A stretch of DNA of 64,000 nucleotides from Hygrocybe punicea (taxonomy: Eukaryota > Basidiomycota > Agaricomycetes > Agaricales > Hygrophoraceae). The stretch is from NCBI GenBank assembly GCA_963556145.1, contig OY744462.1:2542001-2606000 (forward strand), given 5' to 3'. The position numbers and the translations under genes are program-made. This document shows positions 1 through 11,928 of the stretch, one piece after another (the stretch's first letter is position 1; every line of letters begins with the position of its first letter). Below the pieces are notes generated by a model. That model ran no database searches and had not been told where the DNA came from. It saw nothing but the letters and a program-made list of their open reading frames with translations.

Positions 1-691
1 GACAGGCAATGTCGTCGAGGCCGTCCGACACCAACGTGCGGTGATGAGCGAGATACGCCGCGCTAGCGTCATGAACGAAGAAGAGCTCTATGCGTTTTCA
101 AAAGAGATCCAAGCGCCTTTCCATCTCCTCAAGGAGACAGCGAGATTGAAACGCCTCCCTGTCGTCAATTTCGCTGCTGGAGGAATCGCCACACCTGGTG
201 AGCACTCCCCGCCACCCGCTGATCGTATTGAACCCATACTTGCTTTCTTTGTCATGTCTGCGTATGCATCGCACAGCTGATGCTGCGCTCATGATGCAAC
301 TTGGCTGTGATGGAGGTGCGCAGTTGAACGTTTACATATACACAAACCGTTTTTCTCAATTTTTTTTGCAGTGTTCGTTGGTTCTGGCATTTTTCATGTC
401 CGTACCGGTTGATCATGATTCATCATTATTTTGACCAATCTTTTCTTCCGCAGGCCGGCGATCCAGCAAAGCGCGCCCGCGCCATCGTACAAGCGGTAAA
501 GCCTTCGAAACACTTCATCGATAACTACCCCATAACCCTCCTTATATAGGTAACGCATTACAATAACCCTAAGATTCTGGCCGAGGTAAGTATCCATGAC
601 ATGTATTCTAGGTGCCAGTGTGGCGCTGACCATGGATATGCGATAGGTTTCAGAGAACCTTGGTCCAGCCATGGTCGGCCTAACTCTGTAA
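1..691 (+). CDS. Pyridoxal 5'-phosphate synthase, PDX1/SNZ (PdxS) subunit, 3' part
   Basis: This is the C-terminal part of the synthase subunit that makes vitamin B6 (PLP) from ribose 5-phosphate, glyceraldehyde 3-phosphate and ammonia supplied by the PDX2/SNO glutaminase. The 5' part lies outside the window. Six exons read cleanly: 2-197, 277-315, 372-397, 454-495, 550-585 and 647-691, all with GT-AG introns and compatible phases. The protein shows family signatures in order: [44 protein letters not shown], then [21 protein letters not shown] and [13 protein letters not shown], ending [18 protein letters not shown]. The GGIATP and VGSGIF segments form the phosphate-binding end of the (beta/alpha)8 barrel. 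The catalytic lysines would be upstream of the window. The call rests on continuous family motifs across five introns, so I am confident. Confidence 0.95.
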
Positions 692-2889
692 GTGCTCTGT
701 TGATCTTTGTTGGAAGGGAGAAGGCGATCTTTATTGATGGCGTGGGCCTTCAGCGACCAGAACCTCATAGGAGGGCGGCTGGCCGACCGTGGAATATGAG
801 GGATAACAATTCAGAAGTGTTTTTGACTAAGATTTACATATTCCTGTTTTACGTAACTTCTATTTCATTTATTCCTGGGCTGACGTAATCGTTTAAACGT
901 CATTGTTTTTGGCTCCGAGCCTCTGAAATTTGAGCGCTCACTGGAGCAGCATGGCAACCAAATCGACAGACGAGGCGGACGCCATGCTGGATGCATTTAT
1001 ATCTGTTCGTCACCATCAAAATCTCACTCGTCGTAGCCTAATTTTTTTTTTTTTGTCAAAGCAAAGCCCTAAGGCGCGGTATACGTTTGACAGCGAACGC
1101 AATGCGCCGCAGTCAGAGCTCTGCCGAGAAGCCAGCGACAGCAGCAGCAGCAGCAGCAGCACCACTGCCACCGCCACCACCACCGTCGGGGACAGGGCAC
1201 GGAAGCGCGAATGCATCATCGTGAGTCCAATGCCAATGGGGCACCCTCAGACCGACATGTCCGGGGATATCTGCTGCGCGCCGGCCACATACATCAACTA
1301 TAATAATAATAATATATTTACACAGTTGAAGATGCAGGCCAAGAGGCTGTTCGAAGCGATGCAGGTGAGTTATGGATGTGTATTATGTTTGGTTTTTGGG
1401 AGGCCTCCCTTCCCTTTCTGTGATAGTTGAAAGGTTTCTACTGTGCGCTTCCGATGGACCCGTCACAGACGAACATGGAATGCACGCCAATGCCAGACTG
1501 AGGGATCCGGGAGAGAGAGAGAGAGAGACGTTATAGTGCATATGCAGCTGATACGCCATTCGAGTCGGGAATGAGTATTCGTCGCGTCCCCCCCCAATGG
1601 CCCCCATCAATGATTTTGTTTGATATTTGCAATCGAAAGATGTGTTTTTTATTTGCGATTATCCATTGGTAAGTATGTTTGGGCGCTCGATCCGATGTTA
1701 TAGGGGATAATGTCGGATGTTGTTTTTGTCCTTCCTTGTTCGATGCATCCGAGTCTGCCGCGGTCCGACATGCCAACTGTTGAGATCGTTGAGATCTGAG
1801 AAGTTGTCTCTCGGGCGAATTAAGTATGGCCATGGCAGGACAAAAGTGGGTTCAACGACTGTTGATCGTGTATCTTCTGAGGGCGCCAAGTACTAGTGAC
1901 CAAGGTGGCTAGCGCAAACTCGAACGTGAAAGCACCTGAGACCAGGCAGATATTAATGTCTTCGCTGGAAAAACATCATTGATCGCTCCACCCGTTACCC
2001 TCTGTCGGACAAAAACAAATTAATTAAATGATGCTCACCAACAGCTGTCCTGTCCACCCCCACCCAACCACACGTCGATGCTATGTATATAACTTGAATG
2101 GCATTTTTGATTTATACATTCAAGCCGTTTGAGGGTTTGGTTACACCGGACCCACTGTACCGATACCAACTAGCACTATGCGTTTTGACGTTGGTGCGAT
2201 GACCACTACTACGCTTATGCGGGTTTCCTGTCACCGTGACGGCAGCAGTACATGCACACGGCATTCGATACATTGGCAGGGAGGGGGTGATGCTCACCTG
2301 CGACGATAGTTGCCCTCTCCACACGCGTTGAATTAAATGGCTCACAAACGATCCGATCCGACCGCACCACGCTAGCGCTGCAACGCGGGCCTACAGTGTC
2401 ACCTCGACGTCCGTGGCCATACGTTCATTGCGTGACTGCGGCCACGTCCCCTTGCCGTTGGCCCTTGTTCAACGAACGACTGAACTAACTGCGCTCCACT
2501 AAGCACGACTGCACGCCACCACTTACAGTACAGCTTCGAGTAGGTGAAACTTAAATCATTTCAGCGTCGCACTGAGCATATAACGAGGGGTAAAATTGTC
2601 TCATTGAGGAGCCAACGAGAGAGCATAACAGTAACAGGGATACATATACCCTCCATCACAAAAAAAGTCAGAACTGCAGTCCGTATGATAAGCAAGAAGA
2701 CGAGTGAGATAGTTAAGTAAAGCCCATTGGTCTAAGGCAGGGTGATAATCAAGAGGCCATTTCCGTTACACACGTTAGTAATAAGGTAAAAACAGAAAGC
2801 AAAGTGGATCAAGTCACAGTCCAAATCATCGTTCAGTGTGGGGGGAGAGACTCCTGGTTGTCCATGAAATTGCTTTTTTTTGACATAGC
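692..2889. other. Intergenic stretch, no confident gene
   Basis: An open frame at 930-1430 (+) contains a CAG/CAC triplet run (about 1138-1185, encoding Ser/Thr repeats) and ends near a donor-like gtgagt at 1366, but I recognise no family and cannot build exons on either side. A (GA)n run lies near 1512-1528. The rest of the interval to the copper radical oxidase terminus shows no convincing coding sequence on either strand. Confidence 0.4.
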
Positions 2890-4959
2890 TTAAACACCGG
2901 GCCTTGTGAACACTGGGCCAGGAGGCCAGTTGCCGAGCTGTGCCGGATCACCACCGATCCTGAGCCATATACCGGACGAAGGCGTAGGGCCGTTGAGGAC
3001 GAACATCATGAACCATCCGGGAGGGCAGACATTCGCATTCGGGGGAGCGGTAATCAAGCAGGCGATGCCCACGCAATTGAAGGCAGGGAAAAGGGTTCGG
3101 GTTCCCATTGCATTACCGTGCGTGCTGGAGGAGGCTGGATGTGACAACAGAACAGAACGGAATAAGCGAGTGCCCCCTTTTATACAAGAGGAGACAAAAT
3201 CTTACCGCCAACGAGGGCGATACGGAGATTGGCCATCGAAGGTGACTTGACTTTGATGGCGTACGACCCGCCGTAGGCCCAGTTGCTGTTGCCCAGTCCG
3301 AATGCTGGTCGCCTCCCACCCGAGAGCAGATATGGGGGGGAGAATTTTTCAAGGCGGTACTCCTGAGGGAAATTCGGGTCACGAGGATCAGAACCTGAGA
3401 TGAGAACACTGCCGTCTGGGAGAAGACTGCTTTCGGAATGATATAATCTCGCGATGTTGGTCGAGGCGAGTTCACGCATGCGTTGGCCGACAGGAAGCGA
3501 TGGGTCATAGAGGACCGGCGTGAGGTTGGGTTCGGTGGCACTTGCGAAGCCCGAAACGCCGAAATGAGCTCCATTCGAGATCAAAATCGTGCCGTCGGGG
3601 AGATTGGACTGTAAAGAAAGCTCTCGGTGAGAACGAAACTGCAGAACAAATAAAAATATGCATACCATACAAGCCATCACACGTTTGGAAGGCTGAACAA
3701 TTCGAAATTGACATCAATCAGTGGAACGACTCGATGTTGAGTGGGCTCACCATTTGTTCAATGACCCATTGCGCACCCGGGACCTCAGGAGCGATCGAGA
3801 CGCAGGTGTCAATCCCAACTCTTTCCTGAGTGGCACCACCGCAAACGAGGATCTGCATAGGATCCGTATACGGGGCCTTTTGGGGCAAAATCATAGCAGC
3901 GCCAGAGAAAGGATAAGTCCGACCGCCATCAAAGCTTCCTGCGGCTGCAGGAACATTGGGCATCTGAGAGACAGTATTGAAGGTGGTCTTGTCGAGGATG
4001 CGGGCCTGGTTGTAGTACACTATGTTCAAGTAATCAGCAGGCGGGACAAACACGGATCATCCTGGGAGAAAAAAACTGACCAACGAAAACGTTGCCGCTG
4101 GGAAGGATGAAAAGGAACGGGTAGAGATTGAAGGGATGGGTTTGGGCCAGGAAATCAAGGTATATAGTGGTATCCCCACCAGGGATGCGAGGAAGGACTT
4201 CTAAATTGGGTTGAGTATTTCCGCTGTTGGTATCGGTACCTCCCATGATAAGTATGCTACCGTTGGACAAAAGAACGGCGCTCGAGTACCAACGAGGTCT
4301 CTGTGTGCGGCAGGGATGATCAGTTAGGAGAAGAGGACAAGGCAATTTGGAAACCATACCTGAAGCCTGGCGTTGTTCTGATCTTCCTGCCAGTCTGAAG
4401 TCCCGGGTACACCAGCAGATCCAGACGGTGTAAATAGACGAACACCGTAAAGGGCGGAATCGGACCATCCAGCAACGTTGATCTGGCGACCGGCCTTGTC
4501 AGGAAGAATGAGACTAGAGGAACAGAAAATTTCATCGGCGACGTTCAAGGCTAAATAAGAAGCGATCGAGTGAGTAAATGTGAGATATACCGATCGCCAG
4601 AAGAGCTACGCACGTCTCCATGCATTTTCCCATGCTCCATTACCTACCCGACTGAGATCCAGTTCGTAAGAACCGGTGGTGTTACCAGGGTCGTACTTTT
4701 TATCGAGGAAGACAACCTTGTTGTTGACTCCGACGGTGGCTATAAGAGGGACGGAAAACCCTGGGGCAAAGAACGTATAACTGCCAGTGTTGGCGTCTCT
4801 TTTGACGACCTCAGCAAGGTGTCGATGCAGGTGACGATGGTGAGAGTCCGCTTGTAAACCCTACAAATAAGGATAAGATAGAGTGCCTGGGACGATGAGG
4901 GGCATACGCACGGGAATGAAGAAAAGAGCGAGTAGGGAAATGAATGTTAGGGCCACCAT
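2890..4959 (-). CDS. Secreted copper radical oxidase, glyoxal oxidase-like (AA5 family)
   Basis: Glyoxal-oxidase-type copper radical oxidases oxidise simple aldehydes or alcohols outside the cell and make hydrogen peroxide for peroxidases. Exons read on the minus strand: 4959-4912, 4860-4614, 4550-4360, 4300 to about 4085, about 4053-3751, 3692-3666, 3608-3206 and 3134-2890. The start gives a signal peptide ([16 protein letters not shown]). Expected copper and radical residues are all visible: Cys at 4522-4524 (EIFCSSS), Tyr at 4286-4288 (RPRWYSS), the Tyr-His pair in ARLYHSE, and the C-terminal His in STHGNAMG. The kelch-like N domain is followed by the DUF1929-type C-terminal domain ending with [12 protein letters not shown]. 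Exon 6 is a 27-nt microexon. The junction between exons 4 and 5 (4050-4085) could not be joined by a canonical intron, so a frameshift or sequence error is possible. Exact substrate is unknown. Confidence 0.88.
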
Positions 4960-7900
4960 GGTGGGTGGTGAAGAGGATTGAAAAGATCGTGGGGAGGATC
5001 AACGGCCAAGTGGAGAAGCACAACAACATAACATCTGTCGTTGAAGAGTATAAGTAGTATTCGTTTCGGAGTTTAAAATTATTTACATCAGTGACAAAGC
5101 TGTCAATACCGGGTGTGGTTCAGGGGCGTGCAGAATGAACACGGAGCAATATTCAGCATCCTGAGGCGCCCAATTCACAGCCGTCCTCTGAACATCCTCA
5201 GCGATCTGAACACCGAGTACGAATTGTACACAACGCCCAAAACATTCTGAACACCCGACTTTTTTTTTTCGTTCCCACGTCACACGTGTCACACGTCGAA
5301 ATTGACCCTGTGAAACTGCCGGTCTCAATTCTTATAGTTCCAGCGGCCGATGATCAGGCACAGACAATTGCATATAAGAAGTCTCGAACTTGAATGCAGG
5401 CTGGAATACAGTAGTGATTCACAATGAGTGTCTCAAGCTTGGATTTGAGACAGTGAGACAGAGACGGAAGCAAAGTGCCTGATTCACCACGCTAGAATAT
5501 GTCAGCGCTCAACTCAATATTAATCACGGCACAATATGTCGTTAGAGTTTACCACGATAATTATAGTGATCGATAATTTTGGTTCGATTCTACGAATTGG
5601 AATCCAACTTAAAAGACACCTCGGTTGAGAGGACGGCTCGGACGCGATGACTTCACTCAAGTTGAGAACTTGAGGCTTGAAGCTTGAAGCATGGTAACCA
5701 ATGGACTTGGCAGAGATGAGCGTTTGTTGCCTAGAGACCAGTTTTTTCCCACCAAGGCGGCTTTACAGGCCGAAAGCGACGACCTAGTCGTATACAGAGA
5801 ACATGTCAAGAATACTGATGGCTCTCATGCAGAAATTATATATATACTTGTACCTTGAGACTTGGCCCAAACAATTTTAATGCTGTTGTTCGGACTCACC
5901 GATTTGGAATCTGTACGACAGACGGACTCACACACGACAAGGCAACGTCCTTGGACAGGATACCACTTTAGCACTTCTCGGGCTGAAGTAGTCGGTTTGT
6001 TGGTTTTCCCTGGGCTTAATCCTTGCATTACAGATCAGAGGATACCTAATAATGATGCGTAGAATACTACCCACCGGATCGACCAATGAGAATTCTGAAA
6101 GGTTTCCAAGTATGTATTCTAAATCAACAGCGAATGTCTGGGACAAACTTACCCCACGGATGCCTGAGTCTTGCAACTGGACTGGGCCGGATGATCAATT
6201 TTAGAAGACGCCATTACGTGGGTATGGGGTGGGGAAAGTAAAGGCCCACCTTGGGCGGTGACGCTGGATTTAAAGATGAAGACGTACGGCTTTCACCAGT
6301 GCCGGAGAGCATCTTCATGGCGGCCGCCTTGGCAATGGGGAAGTGATTGCAAGTGACGGACCAATTGATATCGTTTGTTGAGCGTGTTGGTACTGTGCCT
6401 AAGTCGACCACAGCAGCATAAACCACCCAAACAATTGACAGTGGTGCTTCACTGCCTCCAATTCATCACATACCACCGTTGGTGATTACCACCAGGATTC
6501 TGCGGTACGGTGAAAAGCGGATTGTAAGAGATGGATGGTTGAGAATCGTTGACGGGTGGTAAAGCTGACCAATAACAATCTCAGTGAAATAACAATATTA
6601 ATGCAAGCAAAAACAAAGAACATGACCTCAGTTCACTACTCTTGCGAACCTTGGAGCGGGTGCTGCAGAGTAGTAATGAGAATGATTTTGTCGCCGGAAC
6701 TGATTCGCTCTTCATTTGGGCCCGACTTTACGATGTGGGATGCCTTCATGGATCAGTCCTTTGAAAGTAGCTGATAAAAACTTTCTCTCGGCGTCTCGGC
6801 CGTCTTGGCGGCTGGATCGCTGCCCAAGAGTAATACCAGCAAGCTGCACGAGTATCACCGAAATCAACTCACACGAATTCCAGTCTCTTCTACATTAGAA
6901 AAGGATACGCCGTCACCATGTCATACCCCTAACAAGATACCAAGAGGCGTCAAAAAGCCTTCTTGATTATTAATGATTGTGCCAGGTCAAAGCCAGCTTG
7001 GGGCGCGTCGTCGAAGTTATTGAGGGGGAGAATGTTGCAGGCGCGGCCCCCACTTGAGGAAAAAGTGAATTATAACCCGCATAAGAATGGAATCTGACGA
7101 GCTAAATTCTAGGATGAAGATGAATTTGAACGTGGTCATTGTACTTGATTTTGAAGTACTTGCGGTATCACAGCCTAGCCATGGAGTAGTATGTATGCAT
7201 AGTGGCGTTGGTTCGATTCCAAGATTTCAAAATCGAAGACGACGCCCGCGTTGATAGGATCATGAAACAATGTTGAAAAGGAAATCTCCACGGTGATGAT
7301 GCCGACACTGACGCCGTTTCTTTGACGCTTGGGCGTTTAGTTAAGATATAGTGCTGGACCTCGAATTGAGTAACCATGTTTTTGTCGAGTAGGGGTTAAT
7401 GCACGTTAATGGCCTGGCCCGCTTGCTGAACCTAAGGCGCAAAAGGACGCTACCGTACCCGCCTTCATTAGAGAAAGTCAATGTTGTGGACGGAAGCCGA
7501 TGATCATAAAAGTACAAATGAACAGGGTCCGTACGGACGTAACTGTGAAACTGCAACGATGACAGATTCGGGGGGCGGGAATGCTGGAGATGAGGGCGCA
7601 ATTACATCCAAGATCAGTAGTAACTCCATCACACCAGCATTTCCATTAGCAGACCCTATACAGATCGACTCCATCACTGTCACGAACTACCTCACCTCCA
7701 GCATCCTCGCCATTGGTAGCTGCTTCAACTCCAACTTCTACTTCCGAAAGTCAGTTCAAGTGCGATCGGCTACGACTGCGAGGTATTGGTGGCTGCGGGC
7801 CTGTGAGATTCGTCTTCACCTTCTGTCGTCCATGATTGTAATATTTGCTTCGCCGTCGACGGCGTGTGCCAGTGGTCAAGAAATATGCTCCTAAAGACCA

Positions 7901-8661
7901 ATTGGGGATGCGTTGACTCTGGAAAGGACTTGTTCTTTTCGAATCGTCCGGACCGTGTAGCATCAAGTTTATAACCTTCAGAGCAAGAATGATTCGGATA
8001 TACGTCCAGGGACACGCTCTTCAAACGTGCGTTGCCACTTCCGGTTATCTAGAATCTGGTTGCTAGACCATGGCCCACGTTGTAAGAAATAGGCTAAACG
8101 ACGTGAACTACTGAGCAACTCGCGAGTTCGATGTCCCAATGGCCATACATGGAATCGCCTTCCAGTCGCCCCAAGCTTCACACCGCGACAGCAATTAGAG
8201 AGTCGAGTGCAGCGAGATCCATGCACACAGTAATGGCAAAGCACCTGAGCCTCGCGCTTTTCTTCGAGTCGCCGTTATATTGAAAACATGCCTGCAACGG
8301 GCGGACAATATCGAAGCACTGGCTCAGCATGCTGCATCCACACGTACAGTTTGCGTACATTGTGATATCCCGCGAGTACTTAATGCTAGACATCTGGTCC
8401 AGCCGACCTTCCAGACGGTCTTCAGTTATTGCGACATCAGGTTAGTCTTCTCTTGTTTGCCCTACACCGTGTAACATCGAAGTTAACGAACAGAGGTGGA
8501 AAAATGCAGAAGACGATATCGTGCTGCTCCTCGTCCATTAACGGAGAGTTTAAATTCGTACTATCCAATGGTCAGCGCTTCTTCACAAATGTTTCAAAAC
8601 CAACACTTATCTTGGCGAGAAGAACTCAGATAACTACAGAAACACCGAGGAATATTCGGAG
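4960..8661. other. Repeat-island left shoulder, no confident gene
   Basis: I see coding-like scraps but no recognisable family. On the minus strand, 6426-6214 and 6176-6110 read as short exon-like pieces with plausible splice sites (for example donors near 6252 and 6152). Another minus piece near 7320-7185 reads smoothly in one frame. On the plus strand 7481-7894 is open but without family signatures. None has enough support for a gene call. These may be eroded genes or untranslated repeat DNA. Confidence 0.35.
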
Positions 8662-9660
8662 GTGATGCTGCGAGAGCCAGTCAATTGCGACCTCAGGGAC
8701 CCAGAACAGACAAATACGCCCAAGTGGTTGACAGTGGTCTTCAAACACCTATACACTTCAGCCACTAACGTCTTCAAAGCTGCAGCCGGCCAGGTACTTG
8801 AACTAACTTTCAAGATAGGCGATGCAGATGCTGGAGTTGAGAATGCCAATGGTGAGGGAGGAACGGCCAGGCCCTCGGGCGAGGATGACATGACGCAGCA
8901 TGCTCGAAGCGAAGAAGTCGACAAGGAGAGTAGCAGTGCAGTCGGCGAGGGAGCCGCCGAGGACACCAATCAGTCGACTGCAGAAGATTCCAACGGTCCT
9001 GGTGTGGTGGAATCAACCTTGGATACAATTCCATCCTCGTCTCCAGCAATTTCGCCTTTCACTCCTTCGCTTTCAGAATCTCCTGTCATTGCTCCGGTAG
9101 GCCTGGGCTCTTCAGCTACACCATCTGCAAGCCCGCCCATTCCTCCTTCGCCATTGATCCTCGCCCCATCACCTTCAGAATCTCCTACCGTTGGGTCTTT
9201 GCCCGTGGGGATTGACTCATTTCCCGCGACTTCCGAGTCTACACCGTCCATTCCTCCTTTCTCATGGACCCCTTCAGTGCTGGATTCACCCACCTCTCCT
9301 TCGCCTCAAAAGTCCCCGGCAATGGCCCTGTCTCCACTTGACCCACCAGCTACGCCCTCTGCGGCCCCGTTCGTCTCTGCTTCATCAGTGCTGGCCCCAT
9401 CCTCCGCTCCCTTGCATTCAGAACCCTCAAACGTTGAGTTCTTGCCCGTGGGGATAGACTCATTAGCCTCTACCCTATCCCTCCCTCCCTCGCCTGTGAT
9501 CCCCACACTGATAGCCCCTCTTTCCGCTCCCTCGTCCATAACAAAACCCAATGGCCAAGGATCTAAGGACAACACGGACAGCCAAGGCGGCAAGAGCTTT
9601 GTTCACAGAATCACCAAATTAGGAGACAATTTTTTTACAAAAAGACGCGCGATCCGGTGA
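8662..9660 (+). CDS. Ser/Pro-rich low-complexity protein, unknown
   Basis: A single open frame of 332 residues. Roughly the first 70 residues are ordinary sequence (containing WLTVVFKHLYTSATNVFKAA); residues about 75-110 are acidic; the remainder is dominated by Ser, Pro, Ala and Thr. A short unit around LPVGIDS occurs twice (within GSLPVGIDSFP and FLPVGIDSLA), pointing to internal duplication. No transmembrane segment or signal peptide is evident at the chosen ATG, and upstream exons may exist near 8280-8440. I do not recognise the family. It could be a real lineage-specific gene or a relic within the repeat island. Confidence 0.35.
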   Translation: MMLREPVNCDLRDPEQTNTPKWLTVVFKHLYTSATNVFKAAAGQVLELTFKIGDADAGVENANGEGGTARPSGEDDMTQHARSEEVDKESSSAVGEGAAEDTNQSTAEDSNGPGVVESTLDTIPSSSPAISPFTPSLSESPVIAPVGLGSSATPSASPPIPPSPLILAPSPSESPTVGSLPVGIDSFPATSESTPSIPPFSWTPSVLDSPTSPSPQKSPAMALSPLDPPATPSAAPFVSASSVLAPSSAPLHSEPSNVEFLPVGIDSLASTLSLPPSPVIPTLIAPLSAPSSITKPNGQGSKDNTDSQGGKSFVHRITKLGDNFFTKRRAIR

Positions 9661-9822
9661 GGAAAGTATGCACAACTTAGGTTCCCCGAGCCTGAGTCCC
9701 TTCTACTGTAGACAGACTACGTCTGAAAGGCCAAAGTCCGTGCTTCCATAAACCCGTAGTTGACATTATGCACTTCCTATTTAATGATACCCAATGATAC
9801 TTATCATAGAAATCTATCTTGG

Positions 9823-10047
9823 GTTCGTCGGTTCCATTTCAGCTGGTGGATGCGTTATAATTACTTCCTTTCGGCCGCGCTTGACGCTGGGGTCGCATTG
9901 GCATTGATCATCATCTTCTTCTGCGTGCGATATCCCACAAACGACTACGTCATCAATTGGTGGGGCAATACCGTATGGCAAAAGACCGCAGATGCGATGG
10001 GCTTGCCCTTTCATACTCTCCAACCCAGAGAGACATTTGGACAGAAG
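9823..10047 (+). pseudogene. Relic of an OPT-family oligopeptide transporter (C-terminal exon)
   Basis: The frame reading RRFHFSWWMRYNYFLSAALD, then GVALALIIIFFCVRYP, WWGNTVWQKTADAMGLP and ETFGQ matches the last membrane helices and tail of fungal OPT (oligopeptide/small-peptide) transporters. In the family this stretch follows a dozen other helices, but nothing upstream in this window encodes them; the preceding kilobase is an unrelated Ser/Pro-rich frame. The tail after ETFGQ also loses the usual conserved ending. I read it as an isolated fragment left by deletion or transposition, not a working gene. Confidence 0.7.
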
Positions 10048-10893
10048 ACTGAATGTTGGTGCACACGTGCACCCTTCTCTTTGACATGATCGCAACATCT
10101 TCAGAAAATGTTTTATGTACCTTGTTTTACCACTTACATTGCTACTTCTGAATCCAATAATTATCAAAGCAGTATCATGATGGCTGGAAAACGGCCAAAA
10201 TCTAATAGGCGCCTTCAGAATGCGCGGTAGGAGGCGCTGTCAGAAACTAGTTTGGACCCTGAGTCACGGCGCGTTCGGCGAACCAACGGAGTTTGAAGAA
10301 ATTGCAGAACCTAATCTACACCACCGAGAGATCCCAATGCTGTGACAGGGATGACAGATGAGAAGTTTTTACTGGCAATGTTGCTACAATGTGACAGCCT
10401 ATTTTGACCAATGTAAAATAAATGATTGCATCAACCCTCCATTTAAACATGAGAAGCCAGTGTGGTACTAGGGCTAGAATCATCATTTGTATGGCTTAAC
10501 CTTATGAGAAATTGAACAGTGATTACCAATCGTTGTGCCAACATTGATGACCAAACCTTGAACGAACCTTGGATTCTCATGTTCTATCAAAGGTTTGCCT
10601 TGAATCCCTGTACCAGCCTCGCAATGCCAAGGTTGGCCTGAGGTTGGCTCCATGTCCGTCTCAATGTTGACATTAGCCTGAGCTCAAGGCCAGATGTAAG
10701 TGCAGGACATTATTGGGGTAAGGCTTAAATTACTATTGGGTCATGACCCATATTCATGTGCATTGTAAATTGATGGGGACATGGCACAATGAATGTATTG
10801 AATGGCAAAAAAAATTATATAATGGCTATAAATGAGTGGCAAGAACGCGAGTACAAAGCAATGGCAGGTTTGAAAGCAAGCAGAGGGGGGGAA
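10048..10893. other. Non-coding stretch
   Basis: Between the transporter relic and the solo LTR I find no open frame with family signatures and no obvious repeat structure. Confidence 0.4.
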
Positions 10894-10897
10894 CCGA

Positions 10898-11493
10898 TGT
10901 AGAGGCTCCGGATTGTGTGGATCCGTTTCCTCTTCATATCCCACTCCGTTCCCATCCATTCCCATTCCCGTATCGTCAATTCCGTTTGATTCCGCTCATT
11001 CCTATCGATTCCGCTCCGGATTCCACCTCTGATATCATTCCTACTCGCACTGCAATGTCCCTAACGACCCGGAATCAGTACGTATATAGTTATATATCAT
11101 GTATCTTCGTTTCCCGTCTCCTAGTACATAGCACCACTCCACCATTCCTCCACTCCACTACCCCTATCATTTACAGCCTTCGCTTGTAGTACTTAGTTAC
11201 TACAGCACAGGATCCCTCTTAGTAGTATAAAAGTAGCACATTTATACTACTACTACAAACCATATAGAAAATACCGACACCCACGCTTTAGTTCTATTTC
11301 TGAGTCCACTCTTCGTATCGTCTACACTGCTCATAGTCCTTTCCCATACTCTCCCTCTGAGTCCAGAACCCCTGGATTCAGGTTGGATTGACTAGACCTC
11401 TCCAAAAGAAACTAAATTCCTCTGATCACTTCTTAGCTGATCACCCTTTCTGTAGATTCCCATTCCGGGTCTACAACAGAACTCGCCGTCACA
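10898..11493 (+). mobile_element. Solo LTR of the retrotransposon 1 family
   Basis: The block starts TGTAGAGGCTCCGG and ends CTCGCCGTCACA, the same termini as the two LTRs of retrotransposon 1, and shares its pyrimidine-rich body along the whole 596 bp. It is flanked by a 4-bp duplication CCGA (10894-10897 and 11494-11497). No internal element sequence lies next to it, so it is a solo LTR left by recombination between two LTRs. Confidence 0.88.
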
Positions 11494-11928
11494 CCGAAGC
11501 GATGAGTGATGAGACAGCTGAAAAAATTGAGGATGAAGCAGATCCAGGGCAGTGGAGGGATAATCCTTGAGCAATGCGACAACAAACAGGATGATGCAAC
11601 AAGCCGGGAAGGGTTGAACACTGAAATGTGAAGACAAAAATGGGGAGCGGAGATCCCTTGGATGGAACAGATGACAGATCCCCACTGCAGATACATGGTA
11701 AGAATTCAATTTATCATGGAGAGAACCAAGGGGAAACATACGAATCACCATTGTAATTTGGCCTGCAGGCAGCTCTGCCATAGTTCAGGAGAGGTCACTG
11801 CGCTTTTCTGGAGTGTTCCTGGGTAGAGCCTTAGATCATGCTGGAAACACTGAGTAAAGAACCTACAACCTTCTCAGTCAAATGAACTCATAAATGTCAA
11901 TCATCACATACTGTGTAAGCTGCTCATC

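Noticed and set aside
4060..4080. 19-nt intron in the copper radical oxidase
   Set aside because: Far below the usual minimum intron length, and its removal would still leave an in-frame TGA.
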